Assembly (NCBI GenBank): GCA_019352875.1
Contig: JAAAFW010000015.1
Coordinates: 1,342,583-1,406,582, forward strand
From: Pedobacter cryoconitis
Lineage (GTDB): Bacteria; Bacteroidota; Bacteroidia; Sphingobacteriales; Sphingobacteriaceae
DNA: 64,000 nt
Direction: 5' to 3'
Position numbers and translations under genes: made by a program. This document shows positions 1 through 10,300 of the stretch, piece after piece (the first letter of the stretch is position 1; each line of letters begins with the position of its first letter). The notes under the pieces were generated by a model. The model was given only the letters and a program-made list of their open reading frames with translations. It had not been told where the DNA came from and searched no databases.

Positions 1-439
1 CTTTTAATTCTTCGATTTCCTGTTCTCTTTTTCGTTGTTCATTATACAAATCTATAATGTGCCCCATAAGTGTGCTTAAGATAGAAATAACAACGAACTG
101 GAATAGCACTAAACTACCATAGTGTCTGACTTTGGTATACATTAAATAGGAGATTCCTCCATAAATAGCAAATGCTATAACGGTGATAATCATGTTGTAA
201 ACCAAACGTTTCCTGAAGCCTACCGTTTTTATCCGCTTTAAATTGATGTTAATCAATAAAAAAATAAGACCGGCGAGGAACGTATATCGCAATAAGAGGA
301 AAGAAATATAGTTTATTTTACCCGATCCGCTAAGTTTTTTTAAATCGAACGGTAACCAGGTGATGTCTGGATAGATTACAAACATCGCAGCAATTAAGCT
401 GATGAAAAGCAATTGGTAGGAATTATATTTTTTTAGCAA
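1..439 (-). CDS. Membrane sensor protein, N-terminal part only (probable LytS-type histidine kinase)
   Basis: The reading frame is open from about 451 down to base 1, so the gene continues off the left edge. The visible ~146 residues are strongly hydrophobic, with about four membrane segments. They end in a charged helix reading YNEQRKREQEIEELK, the usual linker into the kinase core of Bacteroidota LytS/YehU-type (His_kinase family) sensors. I infer a sensor kinase from that layout; no catalytic motif is inside the window. The frame has no upstream ATG before the stop at 452-454, so a TTG at 437-439 is the likeliest start and the exact start is uncertain. It lies 183 bp downstream of the permease gene on the same strand. 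Bases 440-622 hold nothing I recognise. Confidence 0.55.
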   Translation of the reverse strand, partial: MLKKYNSYQLLFISLIAAMFVIYPDITWLPFDLKKLSGSGKINYISFLLLRYTFLAGLIFLLININLKRIKTVGFRKRLVYNMIITVIAFAIYGGISYLMYTKVRHYGSLVLFQFVVISILSTLMGHIIDLYNEQRKREQEIEELK

Positions 440-622
440 TTTGTTTTTTATTTATCAATCAATATAATTATATCAATCTGATATATATAAAATTAAGTAT
501 TCTAGTCGACGGGTTGTGATAGGCAAATATCAGGAAACTAGCTTATCTTTTTTCAAAGAGAGCATCAAAGCGAAAATCATAGGGTTAAAACGAAAATACA
601 AGCAATCCGAAGATAACAATGG

Positions 623-2995
623 TTATTCATATTTTAATGCATCTACGGGGTTTGCTTTTGCTACTTTGAAACTTTGCATACTAATGGTGAGAATTGCGAT
701 AGTCAAAGAAATTCCTGCTGCCAGCATATATGGCCATAGACCGGTGCTAACTTTATAATCATACGTCTGAAGCCATTTCGTCAACAGGATATAGGCGACA
801 GGTATCGCAATAAGGTTTGATATTAATACCAGTTTGATGAAATCTTTATTCAGTAAGACAAGAATGCTTTTTAAATCTGCGCCCAGGACTTTTCTGATAC
901 TAATTTCCCGCTTCCGTTGTTCGGCCATATATAAGGCTAACCCTAATAATCCGAGGCAGGAAATAACAATAGCGAAGCTTCCGAAAATATTGGAAAGCAC
1001 GCCAAGTAGTTTCTCAGACTTTATTTTTTGTTCCATGCCTTCATCGATATATTTTAAAGCAGATGGATATGCGGGATTCAGCTGCTGGCTAATCCTGTTG
1101 ATTGTCTGAACTGCGACAGTAAGTGACTGGCTGGGATTGAGCCTCAGTAATAAAGCACTGCTCTTTTTAGGGTTATAATAAAATACTGTAGGTTCTGCCT
1201 GACGTCCGACCGCTGCATTATTGTAATCATTCACTACACCAATAATATGCAATTTTTGATCACCCCATCTAATAGGAGTGCCCACAGGATGCTTAAGGGC
1301 CATCATTTTTACTGCGGCCTGATTGACCAGAATGCCGCTGGCACTATCTGAGGCCAGTAGGCGCGAGAAGTCTGCCCCATCTATCAGTTTAGCACCGATA
1401 GTGCCAACGAAATCGTAACCAACGCTGCGGTGATTAATAATATAATCATCTTTTTTATTTTTTTCTGGCCAATTGAAGTTTCCCGTGATTGAGCCACCAT
1501 TGGCAGTAAAATCTGCCGCATATTCTGTGGCCGATACAATTACATTCTCTTTTTTCAACGCTGCCTTTAGGATCTCTACCTTACCAGAGTTAGCAAATTC
1601 CCCCTCGAGGTCTAGTTGTACAAGATTGTTTTTATCAAAACCCAGCGGCTTATTTTTCATATACTGAATCTGAGAATAAACGATCGTAGCGCCGACAATC
1701 ATAACTATTGATAAGCTAAATTGAAATACTACTAAAAGCTTCCTGATCGATAAGGAACCTTGGCCAATTTTTGTAAAGCCTTTTAGAACCTTTATCGGAG
1801 TAAAGGAAGAAAGGTAAAAGGCAGGGTAACAGCCAGCAAGGAAGCCGGTAGTCAATATCAGGACAATAATGGAGCACCAGAATAATGGGGACTGATAATT
1901 AATGGTAAGGACTATTTCCAGCAGGTTATTGAAATAAGGAAGTGTGAGTTCTATGAGTACAAAAGCAATGACCATGGCCAAAAAAGACAGTAACACAGAT
2001 TCCATTAGGAATTGGCTGATCAAAGATTTTCTACTTGAACCCAATACTTTCCTTACGCCTACTTCCCGTGCCCGCTTTTCTGATCGTGCAGTGGAAAGGT
2101 TCATATAATTGATACTGGCAATTAGCAATACGCAAAAGGCAAGAAAAAAGAAAAGTCTTACCTGGTCAATTCTGCCACCTACTAGTTTGCCATTTTCAAA
2201 CTTATCATATAGTTGATACTTACTGAAAGGAAAAAGAAAGACTTCCATCTGTGTGTCTTTCTGATGCGCTTTAACCAACTTCCTCAGGGATGCGTCGGCT
2301 GCATTGAAATCTGCATTCTTCTTGAGTTTGAAAATAGTTGAGCAGTTGATACTTCCCCAGCCCGCATTTACTTCATCAGGATATTCCTGATCGTGAAAGG
2401 CCCAGGTTTGCAGTGCCTCGAACTGTATAGTCTGGTTTTTAGGCGGATCGGCAATTACCGCTGTAACAGTCAGAGGTTTACGGTTATCCCACATCAGACT
2501 CTTTCCTATAGGTTCTTCATTGCCAAATAACTTTCTGGCAGTACTTGTGGTAAGTATAACAGAATTGGGTTGTTTCAATGCTGTTGAAGGATCTCCCTTT
2601 AGAAAAGAATAATCGAACACCTGTAGAAACTCTGGGTCTACATAGCTATAAGTTAATTTGATTTTATTTTGCTGGTAAGTAAAGAGCTTATTTTCTTCAT
2701 CACTCATCCTGGCTGCAACTTCAATACCAGGGATCTCCTGAGCAGCAGTATAGGCAAGTTGGTTTGGTGTGGCCTCTAAAGTAATGGTATTACCCCCCAG
2801 CTTTAAGTTGAGCTTCGCAAAGTATATGCGGTTAATATCTTTAAATTGCTTATCATAACTCCATTCGTAATTAACGTAAAGCAGCAGTATCAGACAGGAA
2901 GCAAGTCCGATTGCAAGTCCGCCGATATTTATAAGCGTGAACCCCGGATTCTTACGAATGTTTCTTACTGCTATTTTAAAGTCAAGTGCGAGCAT
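623..2995 (-). CDS. ABC transporter permease, MacB/FtsX family (two FtsX domains)
   Basis: This is a ~790-residue integral membrane protein of the large Bacteroidota MacB-like permease family. A first membrane helix (about residues 20-42, after DFKIAVRNIRKNPGFTLIN) precedes a periplasmic MacB_PCD domain. An FtsX core of three helices follows (about 290-420), then a second periplasmic domain and a second FtsX core at the C-terminus with the sequence KREISIRKVLGA. No ATPase subunit is adjacent, as is common for this family. The chosen start is the internal ATG (MLALDF) because the 14 upstream residues are not family-like. Members are thought to use an ATPase partner for export or mechanotransmission; the substrate is unknown. 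A 19-bp palindrome sits about 35 bp upstream of the start. Confidence 0.85.
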   Translation of the reverse strand: MLALDFKIAVRNIRKNPGFTLINIGGLAIGLASCLILLLYVNYEWSYDKQFKDINRIYFAKLNLKLGGNTITLEATPNQLAYTAAQEIPGIEVAARMSDEENKLFTYQQNKIKLTYSYVDPEFLQVFDYSFLKGDPSTALKQPNSVILTTSTARKLFGNEEPIGKSLMWDNRKPLTVTAVIADPPKNQTIQFEALQTWAFHDQEYPDEVNAGWGSINCSTIFKLKKNADFNAADASLRKLVKAHQKDTQMEVFLFPFSKYQLYDKFENGKLVGGRIDQVRLFFFLAFCVLLIASINYMNLSTARSEKRAREVGVRKVLGSSRKSLISQFLMESVLLSFLAMVIAFVLIELTLPYFNNLLEIVLTINYQSPLFWCSIIVLILTTGFLAGCYPAFYLSSFTPIKVLKGFTKIGQGSLSIRKLLVVFQFSLSIVMIVGATIVYSQIQYMKNKPLGFDKNNLVQLDLEGEFANSGKVEILKAALKKENVIVSATEYAADFTANGGSITGNFNWPEKNKKDDYIINHRSVGYDFVGTIGAKLIDGADFSRLLASDSASGILVNQAAVKMMALKHPVGTPIRWGDQKLHIIGVVNDYNNAAVGRQAEPTVFYYNPKKSSALLLRLNPSQSLTVAVQTINRISQQLNPAYPSALKYIDEGMEQKIKSEKLLGVLSNIFGSFAIVISCLGLLGLALYMAEQRKREISIRKVLGADLKSILVLLNKDFIKLVLISNLIAIPVAYILLTKWLQTYDYKVSTGLWPYMLAAGISLTIAILTISMQSFKVAKANPVDALKYE

Positions 2996-3029
2996 ATTTC
3001 TTTTTTGCTGGCTGGAGCGATTAATATGC

Positions 3030-3048
3030 CAAACCAATTATTGGTTTG
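3030..3048. promoter_or_regulatory. 19-bp palindrome upstream of the permease gene, candidate operator
   Basis: CAAACCAAT-T-ATTGGTTTG is a perfect 9+1+9 inverted repeat. It is centred 44 bp upstream of the permease ATG and lies in the divergent spacer to the SDR gene. The geometry suits a dimeric repressor site; the binding protein is not known. Confidence 0.4.
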
Positions 3049-3261
3049 TATGTCGTTAAAAATAAGTAAAATAAACAAAGTGTTCAGATTGTATGTTCAA
3101 TACCGAACAACTAATGTGCGGTAATGCACAGTGATTTCAAGACCCCTAATTAGTGCAACAGGTTATTAGTATCTTTCATTTCGGTTAAGAATGTCCTTGA
3201 TCTGGTTAAGGTTGCCGGATGGTGAATGCTCACATTTGTTTACTCAATAATCATTTATATT

Positions 3262-4035
3262 ATGGAAAGTCAAATTGAATCATTGGCAAGCAACATGCCT
3301 GTTGCGCTCGTCACCGGTGCCAACCAAGGTGTAGGTTTTCAGATCGCCAAAGCACTAGCAGACAACGGTTATATCGTTTATTTAGGTTCACGTAACCTTA
3401 GCAATGGAGAAAAGGCCGCTGCTGAGATTGGCGGCACAGTACATGCGATCCAGCTGGATGTTACCCAGCAATCAACCATCAGCGCAGCGGTGGAACGTAT
3501 CGGGAAAGAATCCGGTCGTCTGGACTTGCTGGTAAACAACGCAGCTATATCCCATGCAGGTAAGCCTGGACGGACATTGGAAGAAACGATGAAGAGTGGT
3601 AAACCCAGTATTGCTTCACTTGACGAAATACGAGCCGTCTGGGAAACCAATGTATTCGGAGTCATTGCTATTACTCAGGCAACACTCCCTCTGCTTCGTA
3701 AATCGGCGGCAGCACGTATTGTTAATGTGTCTAGCGGACTGGGCTCCTTAACCTGGATAGCTGATCCGGCTTGCTGGGCAAGAGAACATTTCGACGTTAT
3801 TTATTCGGCATCTAAAACGGCAGTTAATGCGGTAACTATGGCCTTCGCTATAGAACTGGAAGGGGAAAATATCAAGGTTAATGCAGTTAGTCCTGGTTTT
3901 ACGGCCACAGCATTAAACAACTTCCAGGGAACCGATACAGTTGAGGTGGGCTCGCGTGAACCAATTCGTGTAGCATTAGAAACAGATGGTCCTACCGCTA
4001 CTTTTACAGGTCCGGATGGCCCATTGCCCTGGTAG
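3262..4035 (+). CDS. SDR family NAD(P)-dependent oxidoreductase
   Basis: This 257-residue protein is a classical short-chain dehydrogenase/reductase with a Rossmann fold. The cofactor loop TGANQGVG lies at about residues 18-25, NNAA at about 92-95, and the catalytic YSASK Tyr/Lys motif near residue 178. It has the insert before YxxxK typical of carbonyl-reductase-like SDRs. The substrate cannot be read from the sequence. The ATG at 3262 (MESQIES) was preferred over one at 3226, which would add 12 hydrophobic non-family residues. An AraC regulator follows 80 bp downstream on the same strand, and the pair resembles the SDR-AraC pair at 25.2-27.0 kb. Confidence 0.88.
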   Translation: MESQIESLASNMPVALVTGANQGVGFQIAKALADNGYIVYLGSRNLSNGEKAAAEIGGTVHAIQLDVTQQSTISAAVERIGKESGRLDLLVNNAAISHAGKPGRTLEETMKSGKPSIASLDEIRAVWETNVFGVIAITQATLPLLRKSAAARIVNVSSGLGSLTWIADPACWAREHFDVIYSASKTAVNAVTMAFAIELEGENIKVNAVSPGFTATALNNFQGTDTVEVGSREPIRVALETDGPTATFTGPDGPLPW

Positions 4036-4115
4036 TCAAAGACAGATTGTTAGGTGTAAGCTTTGTTTTATGACCGGTGGCAATTAGTCATCGGTTATAG
4101 TTATTATCTTTAGAT

Positions 4116-5045
4116 ATGAAAACGGAAATGCCGAAAGTCAGCAAATTGGAGTCTGTATCGGAAATACATCATATGCTAGGGCTTCCAGGGCCTGTTCATC
4201 CGTTAATCAGTTTAATGGATGCTAATTACGGGCATATCGACTTGTCCCGGCTTCCAGTCAGTTATGTGCTGGGTTTCTATAAAATTTCATTTATTACCAA
4301 ACTTGGAGGCAAGTTCAGGTACGGTCAGGGTTACTACGATTTTGATGAAGGGAGCATGTTATTCACGGCACCTAACCAGATTATAGGCAGTACGGAAGAT
4401 TATACGAACAATTCAGGGTACTCGCTGATTATTCATCCGGATTTCCTTCACGGCCATCCATTGGCCAGGGAGATCAAACAATATGGTTTTTTCTCGTATG
4501 CAACAAACGAGGCTCTGCATCTGTCCGAACAGGAAAAAGCAACGATCCTTTCGATATATGAAATAATCAGAGATGAATTGAATAGCCGGATCGATAACTT
4601 TAGCCAAGAAGTGATCATTGCTCAAATACAACTATTGCTCAGCTATGCCAAACGATTTTATAAGCGCCAGTTCCTAACACGGAAGATTGTGACGAATAAT
4701 CTGCTTCAGCAATTGGAAAATGTGCTTAATACTTATTTTGAAGAAGAAAAGCCTGTTTTACTTGGAATACCGACAGTGCAGCACTTAGCAGAACAGTTGA
4801 ACTATACGCCTAATTATTTAAGTGACATGCTGCGTTCGCTCACCGGGCTAAATGCGCAGCAACATATTCACCAGAATCTGATCGAAAGATCAAAAGAATT
4901 ACTATCTGCTACTAATTTGACTATTAGTGAAGTGGCCTACAAATTAGGATTCGGGCATCCTCAATCTTTCAGCAGATTATTCAAGATAAAAACTATGGTT
5001 TCTCCTGTGCAATTCAGGTCGACTTTCAATCGGGTGGATTTATAG
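4116..5045 (+). CDS. AraC family transcriptional regulator (paralogue of the one at 26124)
   Basis: This 309-residue regulator has an N-terminal cupin-like sensing domain (about residues 20-190, with YGQGYYDFDEGSMLFTAPNQ). Its C-terminal AraC double helix-turn-helix covers about 205-305 and includes LSDMLRSLTG and SEVAYKLGFGHPQSFSRLFK. It is a cytoplasmic DNA-binding protein; the ligand is unknown. More than half of its residues match the regulator at 26124-27047, including long identical runs in the DNA-binding half. Both genes directly follow an SDR gene, so each probably controls its neighbouring SDR. That regulatory link is inference. Confidence 0.9.
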   Translation: MKTEMPKVSKLESVSEIHHMLGLPGPVHPLISLMDANYGHIDLSRLPVSYVLGFYKISFITKLGGKFRYGQGYYDFDEGSMLFTAPNQIIGSTEDYTNNSGYSLIIHPDFLHGHPLAREIKQYGFFSYATNEALHLSEQEKATILSIYEIIRDELNSRIDNFSQEVIIAQIQLLLSYAKRFYKRQFLTRKIVTNNLLQQLENVLNTYFEEEKPVLLGIPTVQHLAEQLNYTPNYLSDMLRSLTGLNAQQHIHQNLIERSKELLSATNLTISEVAYKLGFGHPQSFSRLFKIKTMVSPVQFRSTFNRVDL

Positions 5046-5347
5046 CCGGACTGAGTACTACTGGTTTTTTCCGCTGCTGTCTTCATTAAGCCTGATTGTC
5101 CGGCAAGCCGTCTTCAACAGAAAATCTTTATTTTATTACGTTTTTATATAAATCAAATTATAATTGGCAACTCCTAAAAATAAAGTTCGATTAAACATTT
5201 TCTTTTAAGGGAAATGATCAGGATAGGGGTTTTGTTTTAAGAGCTGAAGTGTTATTAATAGCTTTACACTGAGTTCATTTTAATGTATTATTGTATCCTT
5301 TTATTTGCTGTTATTTTTATATAAATTCACTTGTAGGTTGCGATAAA
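5046..5347. other. Intergenic region upstream of the sigma factor gene
   Basis: This 302-bp AT-rich spacer separates the AraC gene from the ECF sigma gene. It must hold the sigma operon promoter, but I see no clear promoter box, hairpin or conserved ORF. An in-frame upstream ATG at 5291 would extend the sigma protein by 19 hydrophobic residues that do not look like the family. Confidence 0.4.
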
Positions 5348-5911
5348 ATGGAGTACAGAAAGCATTCGGATCAGGAACTTGTTGCTATGTTGAAGCAACA
5401 GGATCATGGTTCATTTACGGAGATTTATAGACGCTATTGGGCTATTCTGTTCCGTCATGCGAGGAAAATGCTGTACGACGATGAGGAAGCAAGTGATATC
5501 ATTCAGGATATTTTCACTCTTTTATGGACTAAGGCAGCAGAAATAGAGATCAGCTCCAGTCTCTCGTCATATCTTTATACCGCCGTGAGGCATAAGGTTT
5601 TTACCAGGATCAATAGGGGGAAACTTAAAACTGCGCACCTGGAATCATTGGAGAGTTTCTTGAAAAAAGGTGTCTATTCAACAGATGAGTGGATTCTGGA
5701 AAAAGAACTAACTGCAAGTATAGAATCTGAAGTTGCACGGTTGCCCGGGAAAATGAGGGAGATTTTTGAACTGAGCCGGAAAGAACACTTATCTTATCAG
5801 CAAATTGCCGAAAGGCTCCAGGTGACAGACCATACTGTCCGAAAACAAATTAGTAATGCCCTTAAGGTGCTTAAAACCAAGTTTGGTGTTTTCTTTAGCT
5901 TATTGATCTGA
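5348..5911 (+). CDS. ECF-type RNA polymerase sigma factor (sigma-70 family)
   Basis: This 187-residue ECF sigma factor has only regions 2 and 4. Region 2 contains EEASDIIQDIFTLLW (about residues 42-58). Region 4 holds LPGKMREIFELSRKEHLSYQ and QQIAERLQVTDHTVRKQIS, the helix-turn-helix that reads the -35 element. Its class in Bacteroidota works with a FecR-type anti-sigma factor and an STN-bearing SusC receptor, and both follow immediately downstream. The expected role is transcription of the SusC/SusD operon when substrate is sensed at the outer membrane. MEYRKHSD was chosen as the start because it matches the usual N-terminus. Confidence 0.92.
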   Translation: MEYRKHSDQELVAMLKQQDHGSFTEIYRRYWAILFRHARKMLYDDEEASDIIQDIFTLLWTKAAEIEISSSLSSYLYTAVRHKVFTRINRGKLKTAHLESLESFLKKGVYSTDEWILEKELTASIESEVARLPGKMREIFELSRKEHLSYQQIAERLQVTDHTVRKQISNALKVLKTKFGVFFSLLI

Positions 5912-6027
5912 GAAAACGTTATTACCGATCAATTGTACTCTTCCTATAATTCTATTTTTTTTTTAAAAAATCTTACACTATTGCAGGAGCTGTTAGTCTT
6001 ATACCTGTCGGCGCAAATTAAACCTGT

Positions 6028-7140
6028 ATGGAAAATAAGAAAGCTAAGGAGCTCATAGAAAAGTATAATAATGGAACAGCAACGGAACAGGAACGCGCTT
6101 TATTAAATTCATGGTACAATGACCGGAGTAATACAATGGATAATGAGCTGCCGGAGCCTGACTATGATCATTGGAACCGAAAAATTGCTAGTCAGCTGCC
6201 TGGTGAGAGTAAAAAGACTTTTAGCTGGATTAAATATAGTGCAGCAGCAGCCATACTGATAATTACAGGCGCAGGTTTATTTTTCTATAAACAATCTGGT
6301 CATAAACCAAACGAGGTGACTGCATCTGCGACCACCAGTATTACACCAGGCAAAAGATCGGCAACCTTAACTTTAGCTAATGGAAAAAAGATCCGTTTAT
6401 CTGAAGCGAATAATGGTTCACTTGCCGAAGAGATGGGTGTAAGCATCTCTAAAACAAAAGATGGCGAACTGGTCTACGAGGTAGAAGATTCCAATGTCCA
6501 AAGTAATCAGACAAATACTTTATCTACAGCGAAGGGAGAAACTTACCAGGTCCGTTTGCCTGACGGTAGTCTGGTGTGGCTAAATGCTGAATCAAGTTTG
6601 ATCTATCCCGCTTCTTTTAATAAAAATAGTGTACGCAGGATAGAATTAACAGGAGAAGGTTATTTCGAGATTGCAAAGGATAAAAAACGTCCTTTTGTTG
6701 TGAAAACTTCGCTTCAGGAAGTAACTGTATTAGGTACACATTTTAATATCCATGCTTATCCGGAGGAGAAGGCCAATTTTACAACTCTGCTGGAAGGTTC
6801 CGTGAAAGTGGCCGATGGTAAAGATCAAAAAATACTGGTACCGGATCAGCAATCAGCAACAACTGGCAATGGCCTTTCTATAAAAACAGTAGAGGCGGAA
6901 GACGTGATTGCCTGGAAGAACGGCCTGTTCATTTTTAACGATGAATCATTGGAAAGTGTGATGAGAGAAATTTCACGCTGGTACGATATAGAAGTGGTTT
7001 ACCGCAATGTAGACAGGAACAAGTTGTTTTTTGGGGGGATTTCAAGATACGACAGTATCTCCAAAATCTTAAAAAAATTAGAATTAACCGGAGGTGTTCA
7101 CTTTAAGATTGAAGGAAGGAGGATTATCGTAAGTAAATAA
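6028..7140 (+). CDS. FecR-family anti-sigma factor
   Basis: This 370-residue inner-membrane regulator has a short cytoplasmic sigma-binding region (residues 1-68) and one membrane helix (about 69-87). A periplasmic FecR domain follows (about 160-260, TAKGETYQVRLPDGS then LTGEGYFEIAKDKKRPFVV). The C-terminal DUF4974 domain (about 300-368) contains ESVMREISRWYDIEVVY. It should hold the upstream sigma factor inactive until its periplasmic part contacts the STN domain of the loaded SusC receptor encoded next. A hairpin follows the stop codon. Confidence 0.93.
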   Translation: MENKKAKELIEKYNNGTATEQERALLNSWYNDRSNTMDNELPEPDYDHWNRKIASQLPGESKKTFSWIKYSAAAAILIITGAGLFFYKQSGHKPNEVTASATTSITPGKRSATLTLANGKKIRLSEANNGSLAEEMGVSISKTKDGELVYEVEDSNVQSNQTNTLSTAKGETYQVRLPDGSLVWLNAESSLIYPASFNKNSVRRIELTGEGYFEIAKDKKRPFVVKTSLQEVTVLGTHFNIHAYPEEKANFTTLLEGSVKVADGKDQKILVPDQQSATTGNGLSIKTVEAEDVIAWKNGLFIFNDESLESVMREISRWYDIEVVYRNVDRNKLFFGGISRYDSISKILKKLELTGGVHFKIEGRRIIVSK

Positions 7141-7157
7141 GACAACCAACGGTCAAT

Positions 7158-7188
7158 AAAACCAGAAGTGCTTGAACACCTCTGGTTT
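7158..7188 (+). terminator. Hairpin after the FecR gene
   Basis: AAACCAGA (7158-7165) pairs with TCTGGTTT (7181-7188), with extra GTG/CAC pairing inside, and is followed by AATTTT. It probably ends or attenuates the sigma/FecR transcript ahead of the separately regulated SusC operon. Confidence 0.55.
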
Positions 7189-7334
7189 AATTTTGCCGGT
7201 AATAACCAAATAGAACAGATTAGATAACGCAAAGTGCTTAAAGATTCGACGCCAAAGGCACAATGCAATAAACCTGCGGGAAAAGCTGGGGCCTATAGCT
7301 CCGGCCAGTCCCGTGCTAAAACCAAACGTATCAA

Positions 7335-10300
7335 ATGTATAAAAATTATACTAAAGGAATGGGTGTGCCCAACCAGCACTTCCATAAAATATGGGCTACT
7401 ATGCGGCTGACGACTCTAATATTACTAGTGTCATTGATGCAGGTAAGCGCCTTTACCCGCGCGCAGAATGTCACTATTCAAAAAGACAACATTAGTTTAA
7501 AAAATGTGTTTTCCCAGATCCGGAAACAAACAGGCTATATCGTTATCGCCCAGTCTGACCAGGTCGATAAAAATAAGCTGATCAGTTTAAACCTGAAAAA
7601 CGTGCCCCTGAATGCAGCAATGAAACAGATATTGCAGGGGGAGCATCTAACTTTCACCATTGAGGATAATTCTATTATTCTGGCTCCTAAATCTTCTTTT
7701 GTAACCAATTTAAAGGAGCTGCCTAACTCAGCAGAAATCAGAGGTAAGATTATTGATGAGGCTGCAAAGCCAATACCAGGTGTTACTATTTCTGTAAAAG
7801 GTACAAAGAGAAGTGCAGTTACGAATGTAGATGGAGTGTTTGTGATTACTGCCGCTGTGAACGATGTTCTGATGATCAGAATGGTAGGTTATGAGGCGAA
7901 AGAAGTTACGGTTACTTCAGAGGCCGGCATAGTTGTGACATTAAAAGAAGCCACTATGGAACTTGCACAAGTGGTGGTTACAGCTCTCGGGATAAAAAGA
8001 GAAGAGAAGTCATTGGGTTACGCAGTGCAGAAGGTGTCGGGTGCAAGCTTGAATTCTGCAAAAGGGGTAAATATTGCTACTTCTTTAACCGGTAAGGTCG
8101 CTGGGTTAAACATCCAGAATAGTACCGAGTTTGCGGCAAATCCAAGTGTAAAACTTCGTGGTGCTGATGCACTGCTGGTTATCGATGGTGTGCCTTATTC
8201 AAACCTATCACTGGACAATATTTCGCCGGATGATATTGAAAGTATTGATGTGCTCAAAGGTGCCACCGCATCGGCACTATATGGTAACAGGGGTGGTAAC
8301 GGCGCAATCATGATTACAACAAAAAAAGGCAATAAGGACGGCAGGCTGGATATTTCCGCGAACAGCAGCAGTATGTTTTCGTCCGGTTTTTTAGCTTTTC
8401 CTAAAGTACAAACTGCTTATAGCTCAGGAGGAGGTGGCAAATATGGGGTTGGTGATTATGTCTGGGGAGATAAACTTGATATCGGAAGGATGGCAAAGCA
8501 ATATAATCCTTCTACGTATCAGTTTGAAAACATGCCGCTGGTTTCAAAGGGAGCAAATAACCTGGAGAACTTTTTACAGCAGGGTGTTATATTAAATAAT
8601 AATATCAGTATTACTCAAAGTGGCAAAACTGGCAGTTTCCGGGCTTCTTTAACAGATGTTTATAATCAGGGGCAATATCCAAATACCAAACTAAACAAAG
8701 TCATTGCAAGTATTTCAGGAGATATTAAAGCCGGAAACTTTACGCTGGATGGTGGTTTTACATATAACAAAAGATTTTATCCGAATAACATTGGTGCCGG
8801 TTATGGTGCCGGTGGATACTTGTATAACCTGCTGATCTGGTCTGGAACAGAATATGATATCCGCGATTATAAAAATTACTGGGTGTCAGGTAAAGAAAAT
8901 ATTCAGCAAAACTGGATGGAAAATACCTGGTACGACAATCCTTATTTTATAGCCAATGAGATTTTGAGGAGTGATAATTACAATCTGACGAATGGTTATA
9001 TCAATGTGAACTACCAGATTAAACCGTGGTTAAAAGCGGTGTTGCGCTCGGGAATGGACACTTATTCAGAAACTATAGAATGGCGTAACCCGATCAGTGC
9101 TGTGGGCGGCTGGAATAAAAAAGGTTATTATAGTTTAACCAAAAGAGATGCTTTCAGTATAAACAATGATATGATGTTGCTTTCGGAAAATTCCTTTGGA
9201 AAATTCCAGGTAAATGGGTTAATCGGTGGAAGTATATACTACAGGGACTATTCATCTTTAAATTCAGAAACACAAAACGGGATCTCCGTTCCTGGATTTT
9301 ACTCGATAGCGGCTTCGGTTGATCCAGTTAAGAGCACACCAGAAAACAGTAAAAAACAGGTAAATAGTCTGTATGCGAAAGCGGGTGTTTCCTATGGTAA
9401 TTTTGCCTTTTTAGACTTAACAGGCAGGAATGACTGGTCATCTACACTGGCAGCGAGCCAGCGATCCTATTTTTACCCTTCTGTATCTGGAAGTCTTGTT
9501 TTTTCTGAGCTGATTAAACTACCGTCCTGGGTCAGTATGGCCAAACTTCGTGGATCCTGGACTAAAACCAAACTCGATCCGGATGTGTATGCGATAAATA
9601 ACAGCTACAGTATTAATACGAATGTCTGGAATGGCTCAAGCTCAAGCAGTTTTCCCACAACGATAAGGGGGGCAGATATTCTTCCCCAGACTAATAGAAC
9701 CTATGAATATGGTGCGGGATTCTTCTTCTTAAAGAATCGTATCCGTTTCGATGCCGCTTATTTCAATAATCTGTACTACAATCAAATCATTTCTTCCACT
9801 GTGAGTGGTGCTTCGGGTGTAAACAAGGTGCTTATCAATACGAAAGAACAATTGGAAAGAAGAGGAGTGGAGTTAAGCCTGGAAGGGACAGTGATAAAAA
9901 GCGAAAAATTTAGCTGGGATCTCGGCCTGAACTGGTCTACAAACCGTCGGTATTTTGCTGCATTGGACCCGGTTTACAGCAGCAAAAAACAATGGGTGAC
10001 CAAAGGAAGCCGGTATGACTGGGTAAGTGACAGATCCTGGGATAGGTCGCCTGACGGCCAGCTGATTCTGCAAAACGGTTTTCCGGTAAGAAGTCAGCAG
10101 GAAACCATTCAGGGTTATTCTGATCCGGACTGGATCTGGGGATTCAACAATACATTCAGATACAATAATTTCACATTGGGTTTTTCATTTGATGGCCGTG
10201 TGGACGGTACTGCTTATTCCAATATGGTTTCTTATATGTGGAGCTCCGGAACCCATCGTGATAGCGACAATAACTGGAGATACGACGAGGTGGTTAATGG

